64,000 nucleotides of DNA from Kalmanozyma brasiliensis GHG001 (GCF_000497045.1 NW_015961959.1:1363304-1427303), one strand, 5' to 3'. Positions 39,317-49,724 are shown, numbered from the stretch's first letter. Translations and numbers: made by a program. Notes: generated by a model not told the origin, from the sequence alone.

Positions 39317-42278
39317 ATGAGTCCGCTTCGGATTCCCGGCTCATCCGAGCCTTATAGTGTCGACGCCGCAGCTGACAGATCACCACCCATAGACTCGGAC
39401 GAAGAGCGTCGTCTCAACGCCGTGCCAGACTACCCTCAGGTTCAGCGCAAATCAGCCAACAGCAACGCCAGCACTCCATCCAGAAGTCAGTCCTCACCCA
39501 CCAGTCCCGCCGTCGCAGGACCATCAAGGTCCGGTTCTGGAAACAATGAGACACCAACACCAGGCCATTCAAAGAAGAAGTCGATCGGATCCAAGCTGAT
39601 CTCCAAGTTCAAGTCGTCATCCACAGACGACAAGGCGGAGCCATCTAGCAGTCCTCATTCCCAAGCCAGCAGCGGCTCACGCACGCCCGCCAAATTTCAG
39701 CGAGATGATGGTAGCGACTCGGAGGTGAAAGCCCATCAGCTTCAGCAGGCACTCTTCAAAGAGCAGCAGAAGCGCGCAAAGCAGAAGCAAGCTTCGTTTG
39801 GCAGCATGGATGGCCTTCGACATCGAGGTTTCTTCGGCAAGAAACCAAAACAGGCCCATCAGGGTGGCGACGTAGAGGAACATGATCTTCGCCGCGACTC
39901 TGAAGAGACAACTCGATACTTCCCAGAACAGACTACCGACCGAGACAGGTCACATAGCGATGCCACGCGGCACTTTCCTGGAGGTCTGTACAACACCGAA
40001 GACGCCAGAACCGATGCGCGACTCATTCGCGAAAGAGATGCCTCCCAGCGTTCACACGGCCAGCTGCCCAGACAGTCCGAAAGCAAACTACATCATGAAG
40101 CGGACATCTTCGCCGGCGAAGGCGACCAGAACGAAGACCTCTTCGGTGTTGGTTACGACCACGAGTACGACTCGGACGATTCCGACGATACCATTGCACA
40201 TCTCATCCGAGAGGCTGATGGCTATGACAGCTTAAGAAACAACACCAATGGTGATTTCTCCGCTGGAATCAGCTTCGACACGCTTCAAGCTGTTCGCGAG
40301 CGATCGCACTCCCTCAGCCAAAACAAGGATGCCCAGAGCCTCCACAGTGCCTACTCAGGAGGCGCCTCCAAGGCTCTCAGCCAGCCGCTGTTGGAGCTCG
40401 AAGATATCGAGCTCGAGACTTTTATGCAGAGCTTCGCTCGCCACACAAAAGAAATCACCGTCACCCGTCCTACCGGCCAGCAAAAGTATCGGATGCCAAG
40501 GTGGGACGATTTCCGTGTCTCGCCAGAGGACAACGCAGCCGCGGACCCGGACAAGAAGCGGCCGTCCATGCTGTCCAGGGTCGACCGTGGTCTTCAGCAT
40601 CTGTCGAACAATTTGTCACCGAACGGAGCACAGGATCGAAGCAAAGCAGACACAACGGACGGGTCAAAGTCTCGTTCCACCGAGGAAGAGGGAGTCACTG
40701 AGTCTGCTTCCGACACGAATGCTCTCAATTCAACGCCACAGACGCCGTCCAAGAAGAAGTCGAAAGACAAGACAAAGAAGAAAAGCGCTTCGAAACAAGG
40801 CGGGGCAGCCAACGATCTGGATGAGGATTGGGACCTTATCGTTCCCTCCTCCGGCAACCCCGACCGCTTCGAGGCCATCTCGGCCCACGACGAGCTTCGT
40901 GTCAATGCAGAGGACGAAGGCATCGATAGTGTCGCCTTCTGCATCGCCTACATCCTCGCCCTGGTCGAGCGTCTGGCCCCGGAAGAGATTGAGCATCACC
41001 CCGTCACACGGTATCGCGAAGGTTTGATCCGCTCTCATCTCGAGCGCCTCTACACCATCGCCCCCTTCTGGGAGCAGCTCGGCCGCCGAACCCGTCGGCT
41101 GTACCGGTGGGAGGAGCCCAGGACGACCGCTGCAGCCGCCATGATCTACTTTGTGCTCTGGTACACCAACATGATCCCCACCGCCTTCATCCTCATGCTC
41201 ATGTTCTACATTATGCGATTCAAGTACTTCCCTCCCTCCGAGAGTTATCTTCATGATAAGGTCAAGATGCGCATGGCGCGTGGGCAGGCCGCCAACACGC
41301 TCTCCGAGAAGCTGCGCCGACGTAGTCGACTCGACATCCTCAACATCTATCGGCGATGGATCATCACATTTGGTGCACCTACACAGGAAGGCATGGGGTA
41401 TGTCGCCGATTTCCACGAGAAAGTCAAGAACCTCATCCTGTGGCGTAACCCTGCTGCGAGTCGACGCACCATGATCCTGTTTGGCGTGCTCAACCTGTTT
41501 GTCACCTTTGCGCCCTCGCATTACATCTCTAAGACGGTGTTCTTCTTTCTGGGAATCACGTTCTTCTGCCTCCTGCCGCTGCAGAGCTACTTCCCATCGC
41601 ATCGCAAAGCACTCTCGCCATTCTGGTGGGGCACATTCGGAGCGCCAACCGATGCGCAGTTCGCTGTGCAGCTGCTGCGTAAGCGCCATCTGGACGTCGA
41701 CCGCTTTGCAGGGCAGCTGAACACCGCCGACGATGTCCGTCGCGCAGTGCAATCATCTAAAAGCAACTCCAAGATCAAACCTCGCCCAGACCGGCGCGAA
41801 GAGGGCATCGCCTACGACCAGATCGACGATCCCTCGCGCGCTAGTGTCGACTACGTCGAGATGAGCAAGGATTCGACGCTCAAGCCGCGCAAGCTCGGCA
41901 GCTTCTTCTGCCAGTACAAGGGCTTGCCCGGTCGCCTGCATGTCAACACCAAGTACCTCTACTTTACACCGCTCCACTCGCCGTCGCAGAAGAGGGGCCG
42001 TACGCCCGTCGAGGCCATCGAGTCGATCATCAAGACCAAGAGCATCCGGCTGATGGTATGGAGCTCGTTGGGGTTGAAGATTGTGAGGAACAATGGAAAG
42101 GCGCCGCTGCTGCTGGCAAACCTGCCGAACAGAAACGAGGCGTTCAACTTGATCCTTGCCGTCACCGCGAATGGTGAGTAGACATGCGACGCAGAAGTGT
42201 ATGATTCGAGCTTGAAGCTGACCTTTCTCTTGCCCTTTTTCGATCCGCTCGACAGCCGGTGCCAAAGCGTACTCGTGA
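39317..42278 (+). CDS. GRAM-domain membrane protein, GRAMD4-like
   Basis: Two exons, 39317-42173 and 42256-42278, giving 959 aa. The 82 nt intron has a GTGAGT donor and a GACAG acceptor; if retained, translation stops two codons into it, six residues shorter. The N-terminal 500 residues are disordered and charged. The next part has a helical region and several membrane spans (about residues 610-640 and 715-755), with FAPSHYISKTVFFFLGITFFCLLPLQSYFPSHRK, then a C-terminal GRAM domain (KLGSFFCQYKGLPGRLHVNTKYLYF... IRLMVWSSLGLKIV). The layout matches GRAMD4-type proteins, which bind lipids at ER or mitochondrial contacts. Confidence 0.85.
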
Positions 42279-42344
42279 GACAACCGATTGTTTCGGACTC
42301 TGTATACCCGCTGCTCTCGAATGCCACTTGAACAGCTGCTCTGG

Positions 42345-42781
42345 TCACTGCCTGAGTCTGCGAGACACTTCTGCTGCCGTCTCGACAATACGAATGAATT
42401 GGCTCCTCTTGAGTGCTGCACTGGCGCGTTGGACAGCCGCTGTATGACCCTGATCCTCCTCCTCGTCGCTTCCCTGATTGCTGTCGTCCTCTTCGTCCAT
42501 GATCGTGGCGTAGAGCGCGAGGTACATCCTTTGGCGACGGCGATAGTATGCAGACTGTCTCATCCGATAGTCTGGCAGCAGTATCCTGTAGAGGAGGGCC
42601 AGCTCCGCTGGCGTATATCCGCTCGCCTCGGGTTGAGGGTCGGCGCCAGAGCGAGGGGGTGGAGCGGGTGTCGTCGTTGTGGTTGCTCACTGACCTCAGG
42701 GGTGACCGGGGCACGCTTGCTCAAGCGCTTCGACGGGGAGATGGACCTGCGTCGAGCTTGCTCGCGTATTTGCACGGGCAT
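42345..42781 (-). CDS. Small spliced gene, acidic/Arg-rich helical protein, unknown
   Basis: The minus strand from 42686 to 42345 is open and reads as a convincing protein: YTPAELALLYRILLPDYR, then an Arg/Tyr-rich helix, an Asp/Glu cluster and a helical end VETAAEVSRRLRQ. No ATG lies at the front of that frame. Joining it to the ATG at 42781 needs an intron at 42627-42694 (68 nt, GTCAGT donor, CTCAAC branch-like site, GAG acceptor), which gives 122 aa in frame. The splice model is my inference; the C-terminal exon is better supported. It is convergent with the GRAM gene and divergent from the P-loop kinase gene. No family recognised. Confidence 0.45.
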
Positions 42782-42844
42782 CTAGGCACAAAGCTGTTGT
42801 ACCCGAGGCACCTCCTGATGAGGAGCTGCACAGCTACCTGGTCA

Positions 42845-42862
42845 ACCCCCTGATCAGGGGGT
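42845..42862. repeat. Perfect 18 bp palindrome in a divergent promoter
   Basis: ACCCCCTGA and its exact reverse complement, abutting, with a central TGATCA. It lies between the starts of the small minus-strand gene and the kinase gene (42782-43056). Candidate binding site for a dimeric regulator, for example of the zinc-cluster type that reads CGG/CCG-like half sites; not demonstrated. Confidence 0.7.
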
Positions 42863-43056
42863 GCTGGTGCGACTCATCCTCCGCGTGCTTTTTGTGGCCT
42901 CAATTTTTGTCGGTGAATTCTTCGCTGATCCCTGAAAGTGACCGATAACTTTACGAGAATCTTCTTGGACCGTGCGACACTTTACTCCACCACTCTCCCG
43001 TCATCATCATCATCGACGATAGAGCCTGCCTCGAATCTGTGAGGTGGCGTACACTC

Positions 43057-43795
43057 ATGCAGGGCCAGGTGGCTGCTCTCGTGCAGGAGCTGCTCGCCAA
43101 AGTGCAGACGTAAGTACCGCTTGCGATCAGGATCAGAGACCACACGAGCTGACCTTGATTTGTCGAACAGGCTCGACCCCTCCGAACGGCTGCTGGTGGG
43201 CGTCTCTGGCATACCAGGCTCGGGGAAGTCGAGTCTCGCTGTGCGTCTGGTCTCTGATCTCAACGCCACGCAACCCTCTCTGGCCATCTGCGTCGGCATG
43301 GACGGGTGGCATTATCCCCGCTCCACACTCTCGACCTTCCCCAACCCACAAGAAGCTTTCGACCGTCGCGGGGCAGAATGGACCTTCGACGCCAAACGCT
43401 TCGCCGACTTTGTCCTTCTCGTCAAGAGCAATACTTCAAAAACACACACAGCACCCAGCTTCGATCACGCAAAGAAGGATCCACTCGAGAACGATGTTGC
43501 CGTGCTACCAGAGCACCGCGTGGTGGTGTTCGAGGGGCTCTATTGCAATTGTGAAGAAGGCGAGTGGGCCAGAGCGGCGAGGGGATTCGATAGACGGCTG
43601 GTGTTCGAGATGGACAAGGATGAGGCGAGAAGAAGGCTCGTTGTGCGGCACGTCAAGACAGGGGTGGCCAAAGACGAGGAAGAAGCGATGTGGAGAGCCG
43701 ATAACAACGATCTTCCCAACGGCGACTGGCTCATGTCCCATCTGCTCGAGCCGTACACCGTCGTCCGGAGCATAGCCGATCCTTCGTGGCGCTGA
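43057..43795 (+). CDS. P-loop kinase, uridine kinase/phosphoribulokinase superfamily (YFH7-like)
   Basis: Two exons, 43057-43109 and 43171-43795; the 61 nt intron runs from GTAAGT to AACAG. Spliced length 225 aa. The Walker A motif GIPGSGKSS sits at about residue 30, after a short amphipathic helix supplied by exon 1. MDGWHYPRS and RRGAEWTFDAKRF are the typical acceptor-side segments of the FrcK/YFH7/PanK-like branch, and VVVFEGLYCN is the Walker B-like strand, with RRLVVRHVKTG in the lid. The phosphate acceptor is unknown. Its stop lies 53 bp from that of the convergent methyltransferase gene. Confidence 0.85.
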
Positions 43796-43848
43796 GAGTT
43801 TGCACATAGCACGAACATCACAAGACAAGTGCATCAGGCAGAACGACT

Positions 43849-45180
43849 CTATATTGACAAAGCGACCTTACGAAGAGCAGCACTGCGGATGATCCTTCCG
43901 TCCTCTATCGGCTCGAGCACATCGCTTTCGATGATCCATTTGCTGCTCGTGCCCACGTCCTGGTTCCATGTCTGGACGAGGCGCTCGACCTCGCCGGGTT
44001 GGATACGCCCTTCGTGCGGCGGCGAGTCGTAATCGGCCGTCGCCTCCGGGTGCTCCTGTCTCGCTGCTGAGCGTTCACTCTCCGAGAGAGTGACAAAGTG
44101 GCTTAGCAGGACCACGCCTCCAGTGCGGACGAGTGCCGACAAGCGAGGTAAGAGAGCACGAGGATGGAAGCGAATGCAAAGGACTAAGTCGAATTGCGCA
44201 TCTTCTCCAGCCTCGATGTCCTGTTTGGCGGCACCGCTCGATGCCGGGAGAAGTGGCGCGAGGCCAAGCTGACGAAAGTCATCCCAGATCTCCGGATGAT
44301 CCTCAGCGTTCTGTATCGCTTTGCCCTTTCCTGAGCCAGTAAGCGGCTGAAGGTGTCCGTCATCAGTACACGTTGCCCATAGCAAATTTTCGCAGCGCGG
44401 AGCGAATAAAGTTTCTTTTGCCTCGTGCAGCGAGCTTGAGGTCAGGTAGAGATCATCCATGAGCTGCTGAGCGCGATTAAGAGCTGCTTTCCAGTTGTCG
44501 ACGCCGACACCGGTCCAGGTGCATGAAGACGGGCGTGTTCGCGAGCCGTGCAGGATCCATGCTAGGTCGCGCGCAGCTCCACAGCCCAGATCGAGTACCC
44601 TCAGCGAGGCATACTGATGCGGCCGCTCATCGAGTGAGAGCACTGTCCTCCGCACTGCATGTGATGGGCGGAAGAGAAGCTCCGGGATGTCTTCCTCTAC
44701 GTCCTTCGCGTCACTTCTCATAATGCGCTGCTGGTGGGATTGCGAGCTGCGTGCGAGACCGAAGCGGAAAGCTACATCGAAGAAGCGTGCTGAAGTTGCA
44801 ATGGAGTCAACGCCTCCGGTTGCTGATGATTCTGCGATGTCGGCGCCCGCAACTGTGAGGAAGACCAGCCTAGCCGAAGGAGTCGATGCAAATGCCTCGG
44901 CGACCTCGTTTCGCTGGGCAGAGTCGGCCAGCACAAGAAAGGGGACGTTTCGTGGCGGAAGATAGCTGTATCGAGACCTGAGTGCTGGGATGGGCGAGAT
45001 GTGGTATGACCCGACCAGATGAGCTTGATGAAAGGCTGAATCGGATCGCAGGTCGAGCACAAGCCGAGGTTCTTCCAGCGAGAGGTACGGCGCTAGGACC
45101 TCGCCATCGGTGCTGCTCCCGACAATTTTGGCCACTCCGGGTCTGGCATCGGTAGCGACCTGCGCATCGTCAGCAGACAT
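43849..45180 (-). CDS. Rhodanese-like / SAM-dependent methyltransferase fusion
   Basis: 443 aa, single exon. Residues 25-120 read as a rhodanese-like domain (LVLDLRSDSAFHQAHLVGSYHI... VPFLVLADSAQRNEVAEAF), but the loop that should carry the catalytic cysteine reads ADSAQR, so sulfur transfer is unlikely. Residues 190-430 are a class I methyltransferase: motif I VLDLGCGAARDLAWIL, motif II-like GVGVDNWKAALNRA, and FDLVLCIRFHPRALLPRLSALVRTGGVVLLSHF. The substrate is unknown. The architecture suggests a degenerate rhodanese used for regulation or binding. It shares a 351 bp divergent promoter region with the uridine kinase gene. Confidence 0.8.
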   Translation of the reverse strand: MSADDAQVATDARPGVAKIVGSSTDGEVLAPYLSLEEPRLVLDLRSDSAFHQAHLVGSYHISPIPALRSRYSYLPPRNVPFLVLADSAQRNEVAEAFASTPSARLVFLTVAGADIAESSATGGVDSIATSARFFDVAFRFGLARSSQSHQQRIMRSDAKDVEEDIPELLFRPSHAVRRTVLSLDERPHQYASLRVLDLGCGAARDLAWILHGSRTRPSSCTWTGVGVDNWKAALNRAQQLMDDLYLTSSSLHEAKETLFAPRCENLLWATCTDDGHLQPLTGSGKGKAIQNAEDHPEIWDDFRQLGLAPLLPASSGAAKQDIEAGEDAQFDLVLCIRFHPRALLPRLSALVRTGGVVLLSHFVTLSESERSAARQEHPEATADYDSPPHEGRIQPGEVERLVQTWNQDVGTSSKWIIESDVLEPIEDGRIIRSAALRKVALSI

Positions 45181-45531
45181 TCGGTCGTCCCCACGGGTGT
45201 GGCGACAGGTGTGCGATCAAGTCGTGTAATGTTGCTAACAGGCGACCGCAGTCGGATGCGCAGTTGTGGGTCTTGAGCTGGACCCTGAAAAGCTCTTTGC
45301 CTGAGCGCAAGAAAATTTAAGGTTGATGATCCTTCGGGTGGCCCGTTCCTCCTGCCTTGGCGTGGGTCTTCGGAGCTGCCGCCGATTTTTTTCCCACGAT
45401 GAAATGGCATGCACGGATGCCTTCCGACTTCACTTTGTCACCAACGTCGGACAGCTTCCGAACCGATCTACTTCGCTTCCGTCACAACAGTCACCTCGTT
45501 GGTTGTTACGAGGCGTGGGAATACTTCGACC
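45181..45531. promoter_or_regulatory. Divergent intergenic region
   Basis: 351 bp between the methyltransferase fusion and the uridine kinase gene. The frame in front of the kinase ATG is open, but its upstream part does not resemble the family. No TATA box seen. Confidence 0.5.
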
Positions 45532-47607
45532 ATGCAGGCTGGCAAGATCGTACAGCGGCCGTCTGGCAACGGAACACCCATCTTGCAGCCCGTGACACCT
45601 GTAGACAAGCCCTCGGAAGGATCTCCTCACAGCATTCTCGCCTCTGCGGCAGCAGCTGTTTCACTAGACCACGCACAGAGCTCGTCATCCTCAACTTCCG
45701 CAGCGTCGAAAGGAAAACCTGCTACATCAAATCCGACCGCATCGACTCGCTCAAAGACCATCGTCCTCACCGATGCAGGCCGTGCGCCGTGGTACAATTC
45801 AGTCGGCGAACCCGTCCCTGCCTACGTCGTTGGCATCGCAGGTGGATCCGCCAGTGGAAAGACCTCGGTAGCAAGAGAGATCCTCAAGAAGCTGCCCAAT
45901 GTGCCTTGGGTCGCCATCGTCAGTCAAGATGCGTATTACAAGTCGCTAACCCCTGAGCAACACAAGCTCGCCCACCAGGAACAGTATGATTTCGATCACC
46001 CGGACGCTTTCGACTACGACATCCTCAAGCAGTGCATCAAGGATTTGCGAGGCGGCAAGTCGGTCGAGATCCCCGTTTACAGCTTCGTACAGCACCAGAG
46101 GACTTCAGAGACAAACTACCTCTATGGCCCAGCAGTGCTGATCGTGGAAGGCATCTTTGTGCTTCACGATCCCGAGATTCGCGAGCTGCTCGATCTCAAG
46201 GTGTATGTTCAAGCCGACTCCGACTTGATGCTGGCGAGAAGGATCAAAAGGGACATTGTCGAGAGGGGCCGATCCGTCAACTCAGTTCTGGATCAGTATC
46301 TGCGCTACGTCAAACCTGCTTTCGACACTTTTGTCTCGGCTACTGCAAGGCATGCAGACATGATCGTGCCCGGCTCGCACAACGAGGTCGCCATCGAGGT
46401 CATCAGTCAGCACATGGAGAAGCAGCTCCGCAATCGATCGAGAAAGCTGCGTGCAGAGTTCTACAAGACGCCGGCGACACAGATTGCCACTTCAGCCGCC
46501 AAAGACGCGCATGTGGCTCCGATGAGCCCATACGAGGGCCTCGGCTCGCCCAACGAACGTCGAACGAGCTTTGCCAATATCAAGCCAAGCCTCAAACGCG
46601 ATCAGTCGTTCGGCTTGTCAGCGCCATACTCTACCTCCAGCACATCTGCAGCTGACGAAGCAGGACTGCCACCGAACGTCATCCTCCTCGCTCAGACACC
46701 ACAACTGCAAAGCTTGCTCACTATCCTCCACGACCGATCCACGCCCACGTCGGAATTCACATTCGCCTGCAAGCGGGTCGGCACGCTCGTCGTTGAGCTC
46801 GCCACCACACTGCTGCCCTACAAGGAGAAGGAAGTCACTATTCACGGCGGACGCAAACACATCGGCCACGAAATCAACGTCTCCACCCTGTGCTCTGTCT
46901 CGATCCTTCGCTCGGGTGCCGTACTCGAACCCTCGCTGCGCCGCGCCTTCCCAGCCATGTCGCTCGGCAGCCTTCTCATCCAGTCGAACGAGGAAGACGG
47001 CGAGCCCCATCTCTACGACGTTTCTCTGCCGTCTTTCATTCGTCGCCGCGAAACAGCCGAAAAGTCATGGGTCTTCTTGCTAGATGCTCAGATCGGAACG
47101 GGCGCTGCGGCATTCATGGCCATTCGCGTGCTTCTGGACCACTCGGTCCCGGAGGACCAAATCATCTTTGTCACCCTTCTGGCAAGCTCGCAGGGTGGCA
47201 TTCATGCCCTGAACCGTGCTTTCCCGCGTGTTCGAATCGTCGTGGCGGGCGTCGATCCGGGGCTGCAGAAGCTGCGGATTCCTTGGCAGACAGCAACTTC
47301 CAGCGGCGCATCTGCAAACAAGCAAGATCGAGACGTGTCCTCAGAGTCATTGCACAACGCTGCAGTGGACGAAGATGACCTCTCCCCAGGATTCAATCGG
47401 AATGACAACCTGCACATGCTGGCTTCGCCTCCGCTGCTCAGCATCGATCGTCGGTTCGTAAGCAATGACGAGGCCAAGCAACGTTCGCAGGCTCAAAGGC
47501 AGGGCAGCGTGGGCCAATCGCCTGCGAAGGGCAGCCGCGTCGTGTTTGCCATCACGCCGGGCTGCGGCTCCATTGGCGACCGCTTCTGGGGCACCGGATC
47601 GCGTTGA
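45532..47607 (+). CDS. Uridine/cytidine kinase fused to a UPRT-like domain (Urk1-type)
   Basis: 691 aa from the ATG at 45532. The N-terminal kinase has Walker A GIAGGSASGKTS near residue 100, then VSQDAYYKSLTPEQ, YDFDHPDAFDYDIL, PVYSFVQHQR and the lid RRIKRDIVERGRS, all diagnostic of uridine-cytidine kinases. A Ser-rich linker leads to a C-terminal uracil phosphoribosyltransferase-like domain (CSVSILRSGAVLEPSLRRAFP, LLDAQIGTGAAAFMAIRVLLDH, FVTLLASSQGGIHALNRAFP, and the end GCGSIGDRFWGT). The enzyme salvages uridine and cytidine to UMP and CMP. The UPRT half departs from active enzymes in its PRPP region, as in other fused eukaryotic members, so it may be regulatory. Confidence 0.95.
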   Translation: MQAGKIVQRPSGNGTPILQPVTPVDKPSEGSPHSILASAAAAVSLDHAQSSSSSTSAASKGKPATSNPTASTRSKTIVLTDAGRAPWYNSVGEPVPAYVVGIAGGSASGKTSVAREILKKLPNVPWVAIVSQDAYYKSLTPEQHKLAHQEQYDFDHPDAFDYDILKQCIKDLRGGKSVEIPVYSFVQHQRTSETNYLYGPAVLIVEGIFVLHDPEIRELLDLKVYVQADSDLMLARRIKRDIVERGRSVNSVLDQYLRYVKPAFDTFVSATARHADMIVPGSHNEVAIEVISQHMEKQLRNRSRKLRAEFYKTPATQIATSAAKDAHVAPMSPYEGLGSPNERRTSFANIKPSLKRDQSFGLSAPYSTSSTSAADEAGLPPNVILLAQTPQLQSLLTILHDRSTPTSEFTFACKRVGTLVVELATTLLPYKEKEVTIHGGRKHIGHEINVSTLCSVSILRSGAVLEPSLRRAFPAMSLGSLLIQSNEEDGEPHLYDVSLPSFIRRRETAEKSWVFLLDAQIGTGAAAFMAIRVLLDHSVPEDQIIFVTLLASSQGGIHALNRAFPRVRIVVAGVDPGLQKLRIPWQTATSSGASANKQDRDVSSESLHNAAVDEDDLSPGFNRNDNLHMLASPPLLSIDRRFVSNDEAKQRSQAQRQGSVGQSPAKGSRVVFAITPGCGSIGDRFWGTGSR

Positions 47608-47763
47608 GTCGATGTCCTGCACCATTCGCATCGTCCACGTCGCGAACCTTTGTGACCCTGTAAGTCTTTCTCTCTCTCGCTCTTCTGCAATGCATCGCAA
47701 TTGGGACTCGATGACGTTCAAGATGGTTGTTTTCACGTTTCATGATTGCGTGCAGGCTTGGGT

Positions 47764-48440
47764 TCACGCCTCGTTTTCGTCAATGAGCTCGCCAACGATG
47801 CCATACTTGCCCGTGAAGTGTGCCTGCCACTCCTTCATGTTTTTGCTATTCGAGTCAAGAGCACATCGATGTCAGCTTACTTTGCCACTATCACTTGATC
47901 CGGCAGCGTTCACACTTACACTTCGCTCGGAGTCAGATCCTCCAACGCGTCAATCGGCCTGTCCAGAGGCGTTAGCATGTCGAGATCAAAGCTCTGCTTG
48001 GCCATACCTCTGCTTGCGTCCCTTCCCGCAAAGTTGCCATACGGCCCGCCGGGACCGTAGAAGTTCTTGCCCTTGGTCACGTCGAACACCTTGCGGTTGA
48101 TGGCGAGCAGGATGCGTTCGCCGTCTTGGGTTGTGCCTGTGCCATCGTAGACGGCGAGCGTGCGCGGCGTGTACTTTGTCCTCTCGATCACGTCGGGGTG
48201 GTGCGGGGGCAGGTAGGTGTATCGATCGGACGGAGCGGCGAGGTGAGAGCGCGCTTCGGCTAGCGATGGTGTCCAGCGCGAGGAGAGCGGTGATGATGGC
48301 GAGACGAGCGGCAAGAGGATGTAGAGGATTAGGCCGAGGAGCAAGAGGTTCAGAGGGTTGGTGTAGATGGATTCGGCAAACTTGTGCAGGACAGACAGCA
48401 ATTCGGACTGCTCGCCGAGGGACTGCTTGAGCTGATTCAT
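47764..48440 (-). CDS. Cytochrome b5-like heme-binding protein of the MAPR/Dap1 family
   Basis: Two exons on the minus strand, 47920-48440 and 47764-47845, with a 74 nt intron (GTAAGT donor, AATAG acceptor); 200 aa. An N-terminal membrane anchor (about residues 27-47, PLNLLLLGLILYILLPLV) is followed by the domain: TPRTLAVYDGTG, ERILLAINRKVFDVTKGKNFYGPGGPYGNFAGRDASRGMAKQSF with the heme-ligand tyrosine, and the second exon gives WQAHFTGKYGIVGEL. In yeast Dap1 binds heme and supports P450 Erg11. The second exon restores the conserved end, so the splice is well supported. Confidence 0.93.
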
Positions 48441-48715
48441 GCTGTGCGAAGCCGAATGCCCTGTGAGTCTGTGTACATAGACCGAGATTGTGCGGTGTTG
48501 CTGGTGGTCATGAGGATCAGGGACGAAGACTGCGCTCTTCGACCTCGAACAAGCAGGCGCCAGAAAGTCGGAAGGAGCTTCGGCCCTTCGTCTCCGACTG
48601 CCGAAAATGCCATCTGCAATGCTCCACTTTTTCACCCATGTGTCGATGCTTCTGCCGACCTTCCCTCTCGGCAACAGCCTCGCTCAAAGCTTCCAGCTCT
48701 CATCGACATGTGCTG

Positions 48716-49528
48716 ATGGCGTCCGAGCACGCTCCATGCTCGCTGTTCGGAAGCGTAGTGCAACCAGAGGCGGTGAGCCTTTTCTCGTCCACTTCTTCAG
48801 ACCCTTTCGCACTGTGGGCATTTCATCAAGATGTTGCACTGCCGGAGGACTCAGGCATCCGTCTCTTGATCGACGAGACCGACGAGACGGCTTCAAATGA
48901 CCCCGAGATCACCCACCCCAGCTTTGTGCTGTGATCAGAACAGACGACTCGTGGCTCGAGCTCGGACCCGGTGTTGCACATCCAATCTCCGGCGATCCGG
49001 GACACGTTCGTTCGATGCCCACCTAACGAGAGTGCGGAGCTTGGCATTGAGCTGCCGCTTGTGACGTTTCAGCTCAGAGCTATCAGAAGCTCAAGACCGT
49101 TTGTCTTCGCGGTCGGCATCAGGGACGGAGCTGGACGGCGAGCTGCGATCCGCGTGAGCAGCTTTCAATCGGAGCCGAAGCTTTACCTGAGTCCCACCAA
49201 GCGAATTGCGGGACAGGATGGGGACGGAGAGTCCAGAAACGGCGTCGAAGCACTGCTGCATCTTTCTCTGTCCATGGCCGCTAAGCCAGACCAAGACGAA
49301 ACGTCTCTGACAGCTTGGCAGGTGTTCACGCTTCCACTTGACCGACTGGCCAAGCACCTGTCGGATACCTCGCTCATCGACGCTGGCGCAATACGCAGCG
49401 ATGCAAACTTTGGCCGCTTTCACAGCATTTCGTTTGTCAAAGTCTACGCAAATGTCCGCCTCAGACGGATATGGTGCTCGCGGCGCTTGCCTGATCATGA
49501 CCTCCCAGAATTCCAGCTCTTCTCATGA
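48716..49528 (+). CDS. CFA20/BUG22 (DUF667) domain protein
   Basis: The C-terminal ~190 residues follow the CFA20 domain: VLHIQSPAIRDTFVRCPPNESAELGIELP, an Arg/Ser/Gln strand (AAIRVSSFQSEPKLYLSP), a Trp-containing LTAWQVFTLPLDRLAKH and the end VKVYANVRLRRIWCSRRL... LPEFQLF. The N-terminus (SLFSSTSSDPFALW) matches the domain start. An in-frame TGA at 48932 interrupts the frame. A 78 nt intron at 48861-48938 (GTCTCT donor, ATCAG acceptor) removes it and restores the expected spacing, giving 244 aa; the donor is weak, so this is a model. Known members are ciliary or centriolar proteins, with some in non-ciliated plants. Confidence 0.65.
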
Positions 49529-49724
49529 CACGCCCTCTCAAATTGCGTGGTGGTGTTGTTCTCGAGAATGAAATGTGGAGTGTGAGAGGTGTGGTTAGGG
49601 GTCCTGCATGACATTTCTCCGGATGCGACCGTGCATCCTTTCTGCACACCAACACGATCATCCTCGTTCGTCCAACACGTTCTCATTGACGCGCTTGACC
49701 CCAGCAGGGGCATTACACAGCGTC

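Noticed and set aside
40730..41752. 340-codon ORF antisense to the GRAM gene
   Set aside because: Antisense open frame produced by codon bias.
42288..42785. 165-codon plus-strand ORF downstream of the GRAM gene
   Set aside because: Its complement is the better supported small spliced gene; this frame lacks bias.
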